Shown here piece after piece: positions 43,098 to 51,930 of a DNA stretch of 64,000 bases. Source of the stretch: CAVSQX01 sp963730225. Its GTDB lineage: Bacteria > Planctomycetota > Phycisphaerae > Tepidisphaerales > Tepidisphaeraceae. Within the stretch, counting starts at the first letter, position 1, and each line of letters starts with the position of its first letter. Location: assembly GCA_963730225.1 (NCBI GenBank), contig CAVSQX010000001.1, positions 1,240,001 through 1,304,000 of the forward strand, written 5' to 3'. The position numbers and the translations under genes are program-made. The notes under the pieces were generated by a model that saw nothing but the letters and a program-made list of their open reading frames with translations, did no database searches and was not told the DNA's origin.

Positions 43098-44362
43098 TGC
43101 CCGCTTATTTTTTCATCGCCGCCGCGGCCGTCGCTTCGATTGCATCCCTTTTTTTTGCAACGCTTTCCTACGCTTTGCGAGATATGTCGCGCCATCGCCT
43201 GGCCGAGCAGATGACTCGCTTTGGCAAACCGGATCTGCTGGATCCGACGATTGACAACGCCGCCGATCTGATTTTCGTCACTGCGCTGGCTCGACTGTTC
43301 TCAAATATTTTCGTGCTGGTCTGCATTCTTCGTCTCTTTCACGACGAGCGACTTCCACTGATCGTGCAGTATCTGCTGGCGACGCTTTTAGCCGGAATTG
43401 TCACGCTTTTTGCTTCGGTGGTGATTCCCAACGCCGCCGCGAAGTACGCTGGTGAAGCGGTGATCGTTGCCTTTGCCGGCCCGCTGCACGCCATGCGGCG
43501 TGCGCTCACGCCGGTCACCCGCATGACGCATTTCGTCGACCGCCTGTTCAGCCGGGCCACCGGCGTGGATGATTCGCCCCAACCCGAGCAGATCGAGCAG
43601 GAAATTCTCTCGGTCGTCGAGGAAGGCGAAAAGGACGGCGTCGTCGATCAGGGCGAGCGGGAGATGATCGCGTCGGTGATCGAATTTCAGGACATGACCG
43701 CCGGGCAAATCATGACCACCCGACCGGAGATCGTTGCCATCGGGCTTCCGGCGGCACTCGACGATGTGAAGCGCGTCATCGAGCACAGCGCCCACTCCCG
43801 CATTCCGGCGTACGAGGGGTCGCTGGACCAGATTGTCGGCATCCTCTACGCGCGCGATCTGCTGCGCTACATCGGGGCCGCGGCGGAACAATTTGATCTC
43901 AAGAGCGTTCTTCGCCCCGCTTTTTTCGTGCCGGAGACCAAGCCGGTCCGTGATCTCCTGGCCGATTTCCGTCTCCAGAAAATTCACATTGCCATCGTGC
44001 TGGACGAATACGGGAGCGTTGCCGGGCTGGCCACGATCGAAGACATTCTGGAGCTCCTGGTCGGCGAGATTTCCGACGAGCACGAATCGCATGAACCCGC
44101 CGTTCTCAAACGGCTGACCGATCAAACCTGGGAGGCCGACGCCCGCGTCCCGATCGACGAATTGAATCGCACCGTCGGCCTGTCGCTGCCGGAAGACAGC
44201 GGCATCGAAACTCTCGGCGGGTTTCTCGCCACGCTGCACGGCAACATTCCGCCGGTGGGCTCCACCATCGAGCAGCCGGGCGTCAAATTCACCGTGCTGA
44301 CCGCCGAGCCGCAAAAGGTGAATCGCGTTCGCATCGATCTCGCGCGCGTTGAATCGGCGTAG
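43097..44362 (+). CDS. CNNM/CorC-family (HlyC/CorC) membrane protein with CBS pair
   Basis: The 421-residue protein has an N-terminal DUF21/CNNM membrane domain (about 1-150, three to four helices), a CBS pair (about 200-330: 'TTRPEIVAIGLPAALDDVKRVI', 'IAIVLDEYGSVAGLATIEDILELLVGEI' in parts) and a C-terminal CorC_HlyC domain (about 345-420). The family takes part in magnesium/cobalt homeostasis. It is the last gene of the phoH cluster, where such genes are commonly found. Confidence 0.92.
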   Translation: MPAYFFIAAAAVASIASLFFATLSYALRDMSRHRLAEQMTRFGKPDLLDPTIDNAADLIFVTALARLFSNIFVLVCILRLFHDERLPLIVQYLLATLLAGIVTLFASVVIPNAAAKYAGEAVIVAFAGPLHAMRRALTPVTRMTHFVDRLFSRATGVDDSPQPEQIEQEILSVVEEGEKDGVVDQGEREMIASVIEFQDMTAGQIMTTRPEIVAIGLPAALDDVKRVIEHSAHSRIPAYEGSLDQIVGILYARDLLRYIGAAAEQFDLKSVLRPAFFVPETKPVRDLLADFRLQKIHIAIVLDEYGSVAGLATIEDILELLVGEISDEHESHEPAVLKRLTDQTWEADARVPIDELNRTVGLSLPEDSGIETLGGFLATLHGNIPPVGSTIEQPGVKFTVLTAEPQKVNRVRIDLARVESA

Positions 44363-44406
44363 CCATTGGATCAAGCCGTAGCGTCGATTCGTCCGATAAC
44401 AACGCA

Positions 44407-45069
44407 ATGGACCCCATCCCCACGCTGATCATCGGAGCAGGCGGCCACGGCAAAGTTGTGCTGGATATCCTCCTCGCCGGCGACAAGTATCGCCCCATCG
44501 GCTTCGTCGACGCCGACCCCAAGCTCGCCGGGACGCAAGTCGGCGGTCTGTCGGTGTTCGGAGGCGTGCATCTGTTGAATCGGATCAAGCAGCAACATCA
44601 ACTCAGGGCGGCCATCATCGCCATTGGCGACAATCGTGCTCGGGCCGGCTACGTCCAAACCGCTGACGATCACGGGCTGGAGCTCATCAACGCCATTCAT
44701 CCCGCGGCCAACGTCTCCCCAACCGTCGTCTTGGGCCGCAACGTCACGATCGCCGCTCACGCTGTCGTCTGCGTCGAGGCGAGCATCGGCGATCTGACGA
44801 TCGTAAACACGTCGGCCGTGGTCGACCACGAATGCCAGATCGGCCACGCCGTGCACATCTGCCCCGGCGCTCATCTGGCCGGGCGGGTTCGTGTTGACGA
44901 TCAAGCGTTCATCGGAATCGGCGCGAACATCATCCAATGCCTCTCGATCGGCTCGGCCGCCGTCATCGGGGCCGGTGCGGTGGTTCTTCGTGATATTCCC
45001 GCCGGCGCGGTGGCCGTGGGAGTTCCCGCTCGGATTCTGCGCGTCAATCCGCTGCCGGCCGCGGCTTAG
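44407..45069 (+). CDS. NeuD-type sugar O-acyltransferase (left-handed beta-helix)
   Basis: The 220-residue enzyme has a Rossmann-like N-terminal part ('LIIGAGGHGKVVLDIL', 'GFVDAD') and hexapeptide repeats (about 95-210: 'VVLGRNVTIAAHAVVC', 'NTSAVVDHECQIG', 'GIGANIIQCLSIG', 'IGAGAVVLRDIPAG'). Catalytic His is in 'VDHEC'. NeuD/PglD-like enzymes acetylate sugars in surface glycan synthesis; the true substrate is unknown. It could serve the glycosyltransferase operon at 7-11 kb. Confidence 0.9.
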   Translation: MDPIPTLIIGAGGHGKVVLDILLAGDKYRPIGFVDADPKLAGTQVGGLSVFGGVHLLNRIKQQHQLRAAIIAIGDNRARAGYVQTADDHGLELINAIHPAANVSPTVVLGRNVTIAAHAVVCVEASIGDLTIVNTSAVVDHECQIGHAVHICPGAHLAGRVRVDDQAFIGIGANIIQCLSIGSAAVIGAGAVVLRDIPAGAVAVGVPARILRVNPLPAAA

Positions 45070-45619
45070 CTGAGCACCGTTCCGCATTCGGGACATCGCT
45101 GCGGGGAAGCGCGAAATCGTAACCGCATTTTTGACAGCAATTGCGATCGGCCCGGTGGAGGCGTCGAATCTTCAGGAAAAGCCATCGGCCGTCGATCAGG
45201 GCGCACATCGCGGTGGCGGCGAGAAGAATCAGATACCAGGGAATCACGCAATTCCATCCGGACATTTTGGTGGGGGCCACGGTTGACCCGGCGGGCAGAA
45301 TCGCCGTGCCGGTTCCAGAATCGGTGCCGATGCCCAGGAGATGCTCCGCGGCACGGTAGGTTGATCCGTCGAACATGACGGGCGGGCCGACAACGCCGTT
45401 GGGTGTCATGGGTTGACGGAAGAATCCCGATTCGATCGGCCAGCCATGAAAAACGCCAAAAGCGATCCCATTCTCCTTGGCGTGAATCCGAATCAGCGTG
45501 CCATGGCGAGCATAGCAAATCACCATCACGGTGCGGCTTGAGCAAACAACCAGCACAATCACCGCGATCCAAATCACGAACAAAGTCGCGGCGAAGATTC
45601 CCGGAAGCCGATTTCGCAT
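45066..45619 (-). CDS. Membrane protein with C-terminal zinc ribbon, one frame break
   Basis: Two hydrophobic helices flank an extracytoplasmic region of about 100 residues; after the second helix comes 'CCQKCGYDF'. At the AAA run 45114-45116 (plus strand) the frame changes. With one base restored the protein ends 'RASPQRCPECGTVLS', giving the full CxxCGYD...CPECG zinc ribbon characteristic of Phycisphaerae. Repaired length is about 185 residues. Its end overlaps the 3' end of the acetyltransferase gene by 4 bp. Function unknown. Confidence 0.7.
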
Positions 45620-45635
45620 GAGCTGAATTGTACAG

Positions 45636-47615
45636 TCAGGGCGAACAGCGCTTGACGACGACGGCCGTCAAATCGTCGGCTTGAATCACACCCTGCGAAA
45701 ATCCCGACAGATCATCCTGCAAGCGCTGAATCACCTGGCGTGCCGGAAGCGATTGATGCCGGCGAATCGTTTCACCGAGCCGCTGGACTCCAAACTGCTC
45801 GCCGGTTGGATTGGCAAACTCGAAGAAGCCGTCGGTTACCAGAACCAGCGCGTCGCCGGGAGCGAGATTGATTTCCCGTGCCCGGGATTCGCCGGCGCCG
45901 AAATGAACCCCCAGCGGCGGTTGGTCGGCGTCGAACATGGTCACGCAATCCCTTGCGGCAACGTACAGATAAATCGGCGCCTGTCCCGCGGAATACAAGC
46001 TGAGATGATTTCGCTGCGGATCGAGCAGCGCGATGGCCGCCGTGATAAACCGGCCATCGGAAACATCGGCGGCGATCAGGCTATCAACCTGCGCCGTGAT
46101 GTGTTCGAGCGGCTCATCCTGGCTGGCAATGGCTCGAAAGTAGGCTCGGCAGGCGGCAACCAGCAGCGCGGGCCCGATGCCGTGGCCGGTGGCGTCGGCG
46201 ATCGTGAAAATCACGCGGCCGCCGGGAAGCTCGATCCAATCGTAATAGTCTCCGCCGGTTTGATCGGCCGGCTCGCTGAAGCCTGCGATGTCGTAGCCCG
46301 GCACCGTTGGAGGCGACTTGGGAAGCAGGCCCATTTGGATGGTGCGGGCGACTTTCAGATCGTACTCGATGCGATCCAGCTTTCGTCGGGTTTCGGCTTC
46401 GGTGAGGGCGGCGATCACGTGTCGGCGAATTTGCCACGCCACCGCCGCGGCGACGAGCCCGCAGCCGAAGAGCAGAAGCGTCATGTTCAGATAGATTCGG
46501 TCGGGCATGAAATGACGGTAAGTGCTGTGCGGCGCGACGTGCAGCGTGAACAGATAGATGCTCAGGTAACCCAAAGACGACGCCAGCCCCGAGATGATGC
46601 ACAGCATCGGGCTCAGACGCAGCGTGGAGAGAATGATAAACAGGCAATAGACCAATACCGACGAGCCAACCAGCGCCCGATAGGGTCCCAGGAATTGCTT
46701 GTCGCCGGTCAGGGCAAGAATGACGATCGTCGGGAGGAAACATTCGACAGCCGTATTGACGGCCCAAACCCACGGCCGAACCAGTTGGCCGGTCCACTGC
46801 GCGTGGGATGTGATCGCCAGCAGAATCCCTTCATAGACCGCCAGCGATCCCCACCAGGCCAATCCAACCGCGTACCGATGGACGTCGGCGGGAACGAAAA
46901 TCGCGCTGACGATATCCAGGAGACAAAACGCCCCGCAAAGGCAGAGCAGCCCGATGGAGCGATAGCGATCACTGCCCAGAGCAGCGCGATTGAACGCCTC
47001 GGAATGGATCGTCGGATGCACGTCGCTGGCGGTGGAACTGATAATCGGGATCAGCGCGGCGGGGACGCGTTTCATGTATTGGCGGTATTCGTCGCCCAGC
47101 TCGGCGGTCAGCAGGCGCTCTTCGCGGTGCAGCTTGAGCATGAACGCCAGCGCGATCAGCTCGAAACCGACAATCGCATCGACGGTCCCCGCCAGAATCG
47201 CGCTTCCGAGCATCGCGGCCAGCCAACCGGTGTAGAGCGGATGGCGCACCCAACGATATGGCCCGGTTGTGATGACCTTGTGCCCCTCCTTGAGCGTGAC
47301 ATATCCGCTCCAATACCGCCCCAGATGCACTCGGGCCCAGATGGTAAAACCCATCCCCAGCGCGACCAGGGCAAGCCCCGGATAGACGATCCAATTGCTC
47401 CAAGCCGTGTCGTACATCTCGCCGTAGAGAAGGAAGTAGCGATGGCGATTGAAAATGAGGAAATATGCGGCGACTAGCGGGATGAGATGTTGCAGCCGGC
47501 CCCAAATGCTTTCCGACGATTGGGTTCGTCGCGTGAAAAACCCGGCTATGGTCCAGAAAACGATCAGAATCAGCCAAGCCCAGAGGGCCGCCAGCAGAGG
47601 CGTGATGGAATCCAC
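45636..47615 (-). CDS. Fusion of ICMT-like methyltransferase, membrane domain and SpoIIE phosphatase
   Basis: The 659-residue protein has three parts. Residues about 1-190 are an isoprenylcysteine-methyltransferase/PEMT-like membrane domain with the hallmark 'TTGPYRWVRHPLYTGWL' and 'HREERLL..ELGDEYRQYMKRV'. Residues about 215-410 contain roughly six transmembrane helices resembling a membrane sensor domain. Residues about 425-655 are a PP2C/SpoIIE phosphatase with 'GGDYYDWIEL', 'IADATGHGIGPALL', 'VTDGFFEF' and 'ADDLTAVVVK'. An S-adenosylmethionine-dependent membrane enzyme tied to a signalling phosphatase is unusual. No frame break is seen, so the fusion is genuine within this sequence. Confidence 0.86.
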   Translation of the reverse strand: MDSITPLLAALWAWLILIVFWTIAGFFTRRTQSSESIWGRLQHLIPLVAAYFLIFNRHRYFLLYGEMYDTAWSNWIVYPGLALVALGMGFTIWARVHLGRYWSGYVTLKEGHKVITTGPYRWVRHPLYTGWLAAMLGSAILAGTVDAIVGFELIALAFMLKLHREERLLTAELGDEYRQYMKRVPAALIPIISSTASDVHPTIHSEAFNRAALGSDRYRSIGLLCLCGAFCLLDIVSAIFVPADVHRYAVGLAWWGSLAVYEGILLAITSHAQWTGQLVRPWVWAVNTAVECFLPTIVILALTGDKQFLGPYRALVGSSVLVYCLFIILSTLRLSPMLCIISGLASSLGYLSIYLFTLHVAPHSTYRHFMPDRIYLNMTLLLFGCGLVAAAVAWQIRRHVIAALTEAETRRKLDRIEYDLKVARTIQMGLLPKSPPTVPGYDIAGFSEPADQTGGDYYDWIELPGGRVIFTIADATGHGIGPALLVAACRAYFRAIASQDEPLEHITAQVDSLIAADVSDGRFITAAIALLDPQRNHLSLYSAGQAPIYLYVAARDCVTMFDADQPPLGVHFGAGESRAREINLAPGDALVLVTDGFFEFANPTGEQFGVQRLGETIRRHQSLPARQVIQRLQDDLSGFSQGVIQADDLTAVVVKRCSP

Positions 47616-47655
47616 GGCGGTAAGCTATCGGAAATGAGCGGCGAAACAACTTCGC

Positions 47656-48576
47656 TCAGAACTTGATTCGATCCCGCAACAGCTTTCGCATCGCATCGAG
47701 AATCAGCAGGGAAATCACGCAGCTGCAAACAACGGCCAGTGCTTCCAGCGCGAAAAGCGCGACGATGCGATTGGATATGGTCCAGCCTTGCATGAGCAGG
47801 GGCCGCAGGCCGGTGGCGTCGAAGTACAAGCGCTGACAGATGACCGCGCTGCCGGCCAGCGCGAGCGCCACGACCAGAACAAAACTGAACGCCCGCGCCA
47901 CGCCGAGCCGCAACAGGATTCGAAGAAACGTTTGGAAGGTTGTGGCGGCGTCTTCGATTTTCTCGGGCAGCGCTCCGCATTCCGGACACCGATCCGGCGT
48001 GGCTCGCAGATCGTATCCACAAGCCGCACATCGTCCCGCGGCAATCCGACTTCTCCGCCGTCGCGCAGGCAAATTCACCAACCGCCAAAGCGGCATCGCT
48101 CCAAACAACAACATCGGCACCCAGAGCGGAATCGTGATGGCGCCCCCCGTCAGCGGCAATGTTCGCGCCGGAGGTGTCTTGCCTGCTCTTGCTATTCCGA
48201 TCGCGACCGTGCCGTCCGGATTTATCGGTATCGCATCTTTGAATCGGTTGGAATGAAACCACAATTCCCGCCGCCGCCACGGACCGTTCGTTCGCAGATT
48301 CATCCAGTGCAGGCCCGAGAATTGATAGAGCCCGCGAGTCGAGCTTCTAAGAAAGTCTACATATACCTTGGGCATGTCATACCAAGTCAGCATCACGCAT
48401 CCGCGCGGCCATCCCATGGATGGCACGACAATCCGATCCGGTCGCCCGCGGGGCGACCAGCCCAACACGAAAAAATCCTGTGCAAAGCACGAGCGGATCC
48501 AGATCGCGGTGATCAGCGTCAGCATCACGCAACAGGCGATCAGGAAGGCACGGGATTTCATCGCTTGGAATCTCAT
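47656..48576 (-). CDS. Membrane protein with internal CxxCGYD zinc ribbon
   Basis: The 306-residue protein has an N-terminal signal/anchor helix, an extracytoplasmic domain of about 110 residues, a helix at about 150-170, then the complete zinc ribbon 'CAACGYDLRATPDRCPECG' (about 182-200) and two further C-terminal transmembrane helices. Proteins of this layout are frequent in Phycisphaerae; their role is unknown. It is 4 bp downstream of ltaE on the same strand and may be co-transcribed with it. Confidence 0.74.
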   Translation of the reverse strand: MRFQAMKSRAFLIACCVMLTLITAIWIRSCFAQDFFVLGWSPRGRPDRIVVPSMGWPRGCVMLTWYDMPKVYVDFLRSSTRGLYQFSGLHWMNLRTNGPWRRRELWFHSNRFKDAIPINPDGTVAIGIARAGKTPPARTLPLTGGAITIPLWVPMLLFGAMPLWRLVNLPARRRRSRIAAGRCAACGYDLRATPDRCPECGALPEKIEDAATTFQTFLRILLRLGVARAFSFVLVVALALAGSAVICQRLYFDATGLRPLLMQGWTISNRIVALFALEALAVVCSCVISLLILDAMRKLLRDRIKF

Positions 48577-48580
48577 CGCT

Positions 48581-49597
48581 TCACAGCACCAAGGCGAACG
48601 CGGCCAGCGCCTTGTCGATGTCTAGTGCGCTGACATGAAAATTGGTCACGGCGCGGATGGTTTCCAGGCCCGTGTCAAAGACCAGAACGCCGTGATCCTT
48701 GAGGGCGATTGTGATTTGCCGAGCGGTTTTTCCGGGTGTGCGGAATCGAACGATGTTGGTTTCGACCGGAGTTCCGATCAGTTCCACGCCGGGCATCTGG
48801 GCCAAACCGTCGGCCAGTTTGTGCGCGTTGGCGTGATCCTCCGCCAATCTTTGGCGATGAGTTTTCAGGGCATACAGCGCCCCCGCCGCGATGATTCCCG
48901 CCTGGCGCATTCCGCCGCCCCACATTTTTCGGAATCGCTTTGCGCGCTCGATCAACTCCGCGCTTCCGACCAGTGCCGATCCCACCGGCGCGCCCAACCC
49001 CTTGGAAAAGCAGACACTGATCGTGTCGCAATGCCCGGCGTATTGGGCCTCTGAAATTCCGCTGGCCACCGCGGCGTTCCACAGGCGAGCGCCATCCATG
49101 TGCACTTTCATTCCGCCCTGATGTGCTTCGGCGGCCAATTCGGCCAACGTGGCCAGCGGCCAAACGCTGCCGCCGCCGGAATTGTTCGTGTTCTCGACAC
49201 ACACCACAGTCTGCGGACAATGGTGCACGTCGATCGATGTGAGGTTTTTCCGCAAATCCGCCGCGGTGAAGATGCCACGCTGGCCACGAATCATCCGGCA
49301 CATCACGCCGCTCAGCAGCGCCGGTGCGCCCGCTTCGGCTCCGAAAATGTGCGCCCCCTCTTCCACGAGAATCTCGTCGCCGCGTCTGGTCTGAAGCGCA
49401 ATCGCCAGTTCATTGCCCATCGTTCCCGACGGCACGAACAGCGCCGCTTCCTTTCCCAGAAGCGCGGCCGTCGCCTGCTGCAATTCGCCGACCGTGGGAT
49501 CTTCCCCAAAAACATCATCGCCCACCGGCGCTTCGGCCATGGCCTTTCGCATGGCCGGCGTCGGCAGTGTGACGGTATCGCTTCGCAGATCGATCAT
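48581..49597 (-). CDS. ltaE: Low-specificity L-threonine aldolase
   Basis: The 338-residue PLP enzyme cleaves L-threonine/allo-threonine to glycine and acetaldehyde. Motifs: 'MIDLRSDTVTLPTPAMRKAM' at the start, 'GDDVFGEDPTV', 'FVPSGTMGNELAI', 'HMDGARLWNAAVA' and PLP-Lys in 'SVCFSKGLGAPVGS'. Length is normal and all key residues are present. It begins a minus-strand pair with the downstream zinc-ribbon membrane protein. Confidence 0.94.
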   Translation of the reverse strand: MIDLRSDTVTLPTPAMRKAMAEAPVGDDVFGEDPTVGELQQATAALLGKEAALFVPSGTMGNELAIALQTRRGDEILVEEGAHIFGAEAGAPALLSGVMCRMIRGQRGIFTAADLRKNLTSIDVHHCPQTVVCVENTNNSGGGSVWPLATLAELAAEAHQGGMKVHMDGARLWNAAVASGISEAQYAGHCDTISVCFSKGLGAPVGSALVGSAELIERAKRFRKMWGGGMRQAGIIAAGALYALKTHRQRLAEDHANAHKLADGLAQMPGVELIGTPVETNIVRFRTPGKTARQITIALKDHGVLVFDTGLETIRAVTNFHVSALDIDKALAAFALVL

Positions 49598-49695
49598 GAT
49601 CCGTAAACTATCTCACGCCAGTCGATGGTTTTCCACGGCCACCGACTTGTCACGGACCGGCCGAGTCGGGCATAATTCGTTGCAGGAAAATGTCT

Positions 49696-49786
49696 GGAGA
49701 GATGGCCGAGTGGCTGAAGGCGACGGTTTGCTAAACCGTTATACGGGTTCAAACCCGTATCCGGGGTTCGAATCCCCGTCTCTCCG
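49696..49786 (+). tRNA. tRNA-Ser (GCT anticodon)
   Basis: Acceptor GGAGAGA pairs with TCTCTCC (49779-49785), discriminator G at 49786, CCA not encoded. The anticodon stem ACGGT/ACCGT encloses loop TTGCTAA, reading GCT (serine AGC/AGU codons). A long variable arm (ATACGGGTTCAAACCCGTAT) marks a class II tRNA, and the T-arm is GGGG-TTCGAAT-CCCC. A short T-run follows. Confidence 0.95.
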
Positions 49787-49867
49787 TTTTTCGCATGGCA
49801 AAAAAGTAGATCAGTGGATGTGGATGCTGACGGCGGATGTCGCCGCAACTCAACTCGTGCAGCCCCA

Positions 49868-50839
49868 GTGAAACCGATCGTCGCTTTGGCCGTCGTCCTT
49901 CTGCTGCCGCTGGCGGCGGCGCGGTCTGTGCGGGCGGACGCTCCGGCCCGTTCGCCGATTCTGGGGATTTCGCATATCGCTTTGTACGTTCAAGACATCG
50001 CCAAGACGCGCGCGTTCTACAAGGATTTTCTGGGCTTTGCCGAGCCGTACTGGATCAACAACCCCGACGGAAGTTTGCATCTGACCTGGATCAAGATCAA
50101 CGATCGCCAGTCAATCGAGATTTTTCCGGAAAAAGAAGCGGGGAGCGATCGGCTCTATCACATCGCGCTGGAAACCGACGACGCCATGGCCATGCGCGAT
50201 TATCTGGCTGCCCGCGGCGTGGCGGTTCCCGAAAAAGTCGGGGCGGGAAAAATCGGCAATCTGAATTATTTCATCAAAGACCCCGACGGACACATCGTGG
50301 AAATCGTGCAATACAAGCCCAATGGATGGACCGAGCTTAACAAGGGAAAGTTTCTGCCCGACACGCGCATCGCCGATCGCATGCCGCACGTGGGGATTCT
50401 GGTGGGCGATGTCGATGCGGCGAAGAAATTTTACCAGGATATTCTGGGCTTTAAGGAGATTTGGCGCGGCGCAAAAAATCCGGCGCAGCTCAGTTGGATT
50501 CACGAGCGGGTTCCCGACGGCTCCGACTTCATCGAGTTCATGCTTTATTCCCAGCTTCCCGATCCGGATAAGCGCGGCAAGTTTCACCACCTCTGCCTGG
50601 AAGTTCCCGATATCAAGAAAGCCAAGGCCACCCTGGACGATCGCGCCGCCAAAATTGGTTACACCCGGCCCATCGAGATTCAGCTTGGCGTCAACCGAAA
50701 ATTTCAATTGAATGTTTATGATCCGGACGGAACGCGGGTTGAATTGATGGAGCCGCATACGGTCGACGGCGTCGCCACGCCGTCCTCCAATGCGCCTCCC
50801 CCGCCGCCGTCCACTCAACCGAGCAATCAGGTACAATGA
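49868..50839 (+). CDS. Exported protein with two VOC (glyoxalase/dioxygenase-fold) domains
   Basis: From GTG 49868 the 323-residue product has a signal peptide ('PIVALAVVLLLPLAAARSVRA') and two vicinal-oxygen-chelate domains (about 32-150: 'ISHIALYVQDIAKTRAFYKDFLGF'; about 170-290: 'MPHVGILVGDVDAAKKFYQDILGF', both in parts). Typical VOC metal positions (His near each domain start, Glu in 'GHIVEI' and 'GTRVEL') are present. A Pro-rich tail follows. An exported VOC protein next to a ThuA-domain protein is a recurring planctomycete pairing; the substrate is unknown. Confidence 0.85.
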   Translation: MKPIVALAVVLLLPLAAARSVRADAPARSPILGISHIALYVQDIAKTRAFYKDFLGFAEPYWINNPDGSLHLTWIKINDRQSIEIFPEKEAGSDRLYHIALETDDAMAMRDYLAARGVAVPEKVGAGKIGNLNYFIKDPDGHIVEIVQYKPNGWTELNKGKFLPDTRIADRMPHVGILVGDVDAAKKFYQDILGFKEIWRGAKNPAQLSWIHERVPDGSDFIEFMLYSQLPDPDKRGKFHHLCLEVPDIKKAKATLDDRAAKIGYTRPIEIQLGVNRKFQLNVYDPDGTRVELMEPHTVDGVATPSSNAPPPPPSTQPSNQVQ

Positions 50840-50845
50840 CCGCTC

Positions 50846-51838
50846 ATGTTGAACCGACGTGAAATGCTTCTTCGCGGCGGCGCGCTGGCCCTGGGATTGT
50901 CCCTGACGAGTTGGCCGATCGCCTTTGCAGACCAGACTCAGCCGCGAAAGGTTCTCTTCTTTTCCAAATCGTCGAACTTCGAACATGCGGTCATCAAGCG
51001 AAACGACGGAAAACCGAGTTTTGTCGAGAATATTCTGGCCGAACTGGGCTCCCGGCACGGCATCACGTTCACGTTCTCCAAGGATGGAAGTCTTTTCAAT
51101 CCCGAATACCTCGACGAATTCGATGCCTACATGTTCTACACCAGCGGCGATTTGCTCTCGGCCGGCAAGGATGGAAACCCTCCGATAACCGCCGCGGGCA
51201 AATCCGCTTTCCTCGACGCGATCAAAAACGGCAAAGGGTTCGTCGGCGTTCATTCCGCCACCGACACCTTTCACACCGGCGAAACCGCCCAAACCGACAC
51301 TAACCGACCGCGCACCTGGCGCTATCGCAATCTGGGCGACAAGGCCGATCCGTACACGCGCATGATCGGCGCCGAGTTCATCATTCACAGCGTTCAGCAG
51401 ATCGCCACCATGCGCGTCATCGATGCACAATTCCCCGGCATGGAAAAGCGCGGGCCGAGCTTCCAGATGATGGAGGAGTGGTATTCGCTGACGGATTTCT
51501 CCAAAGATCTGCACGTGCTGCTCGTGCAGGAAACCCAGGGCATGACCGGCATTCCGTATCAGCGTCCGCCGTATCCCGCAACCTGGGCGCGGGCCCACGG
51601 CAAGGGGCGCGTTTTTTACAGTTCAATGGGCCATCGCCAGCAGACGTGGACCAATCCCGCATTTCAGGAAATTCTGCTGGGCGGCCTTGCCTGGACCGCC
51701 GGCCAGATCGACGCGAATGTAACGCCGAACATCGAAAAAGTGACCCCCGACTGTTGGAAACTTCCGCCGCTTTCCGCACCTGTCGCCAGCGACCCGGAAA
51801 AATACAACGCCGCTAAGGAAGCCGTACCCGCTGGTTAG
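50846..51838 (+). CDS. Exported ThuA-domain protein
   Basis: The 330-residue product has an N-terminal signal of Tat-like look ('NRREMLLRGGALALGLSL') and a ThuA domain, a class I glutamine-amidotransferase-like fold: 'KVLFFSKSSNFEHA', 'YDAYMFYTSGD'-like, 'GKGFVGVHSATDTFHTG', 'AHGKGRVFYSSMGHR'. ThuA is associated with trehalose/sugar utilisation and is expanded in planctomycetes as a secreted module. It starts 6 bp after the VOC gene, so the two form an operon. Confidence 0.88.
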   Translation: MLNRREMLLRGGALALGLSLTSWPIAFADQTQPRKVLFFSKSSNFEHAVIKRNDGKPSFVENILAELGSRHGITFTFSKDGSLFNPEYLDEFDAYMFYTSGDLLSAGKDGNPPITAAGKSAFLDAIKNGKGFVGVHSATDTFHTGETAQTDTNRPRTWRYRNLGDKADPYTRMIGAEFIIHSVQQIATMRVIDAQFPGMEKRGPSFQMMEEWYSLTDFSKDLHVLLVQETQGMTGIPYQRPPYPATWARAHGKGRVFYSSMGHRQQTWTNPAFQEILLGGLAWTAGQIDANVTPNIEKVTPDCWKLPPLSAPVASDPEKYNAAKEAVPAG

Positions 51839-51930
51839 CCGATCTTTTTCCATCTTAACCAATTCTTAATGCGCCGTGCCGGGTGCCGCGATTATGTTGC
51901 TCCGCAAAAGTTAGGCTGCGGAGCCAATTC

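Noticed and set aside
49696..49786. Selenocysteine tRNA because of the long variable arm
   Set aside because: The anticodon is GCT, not TCA; it is an ordinary class II serine tRNA.
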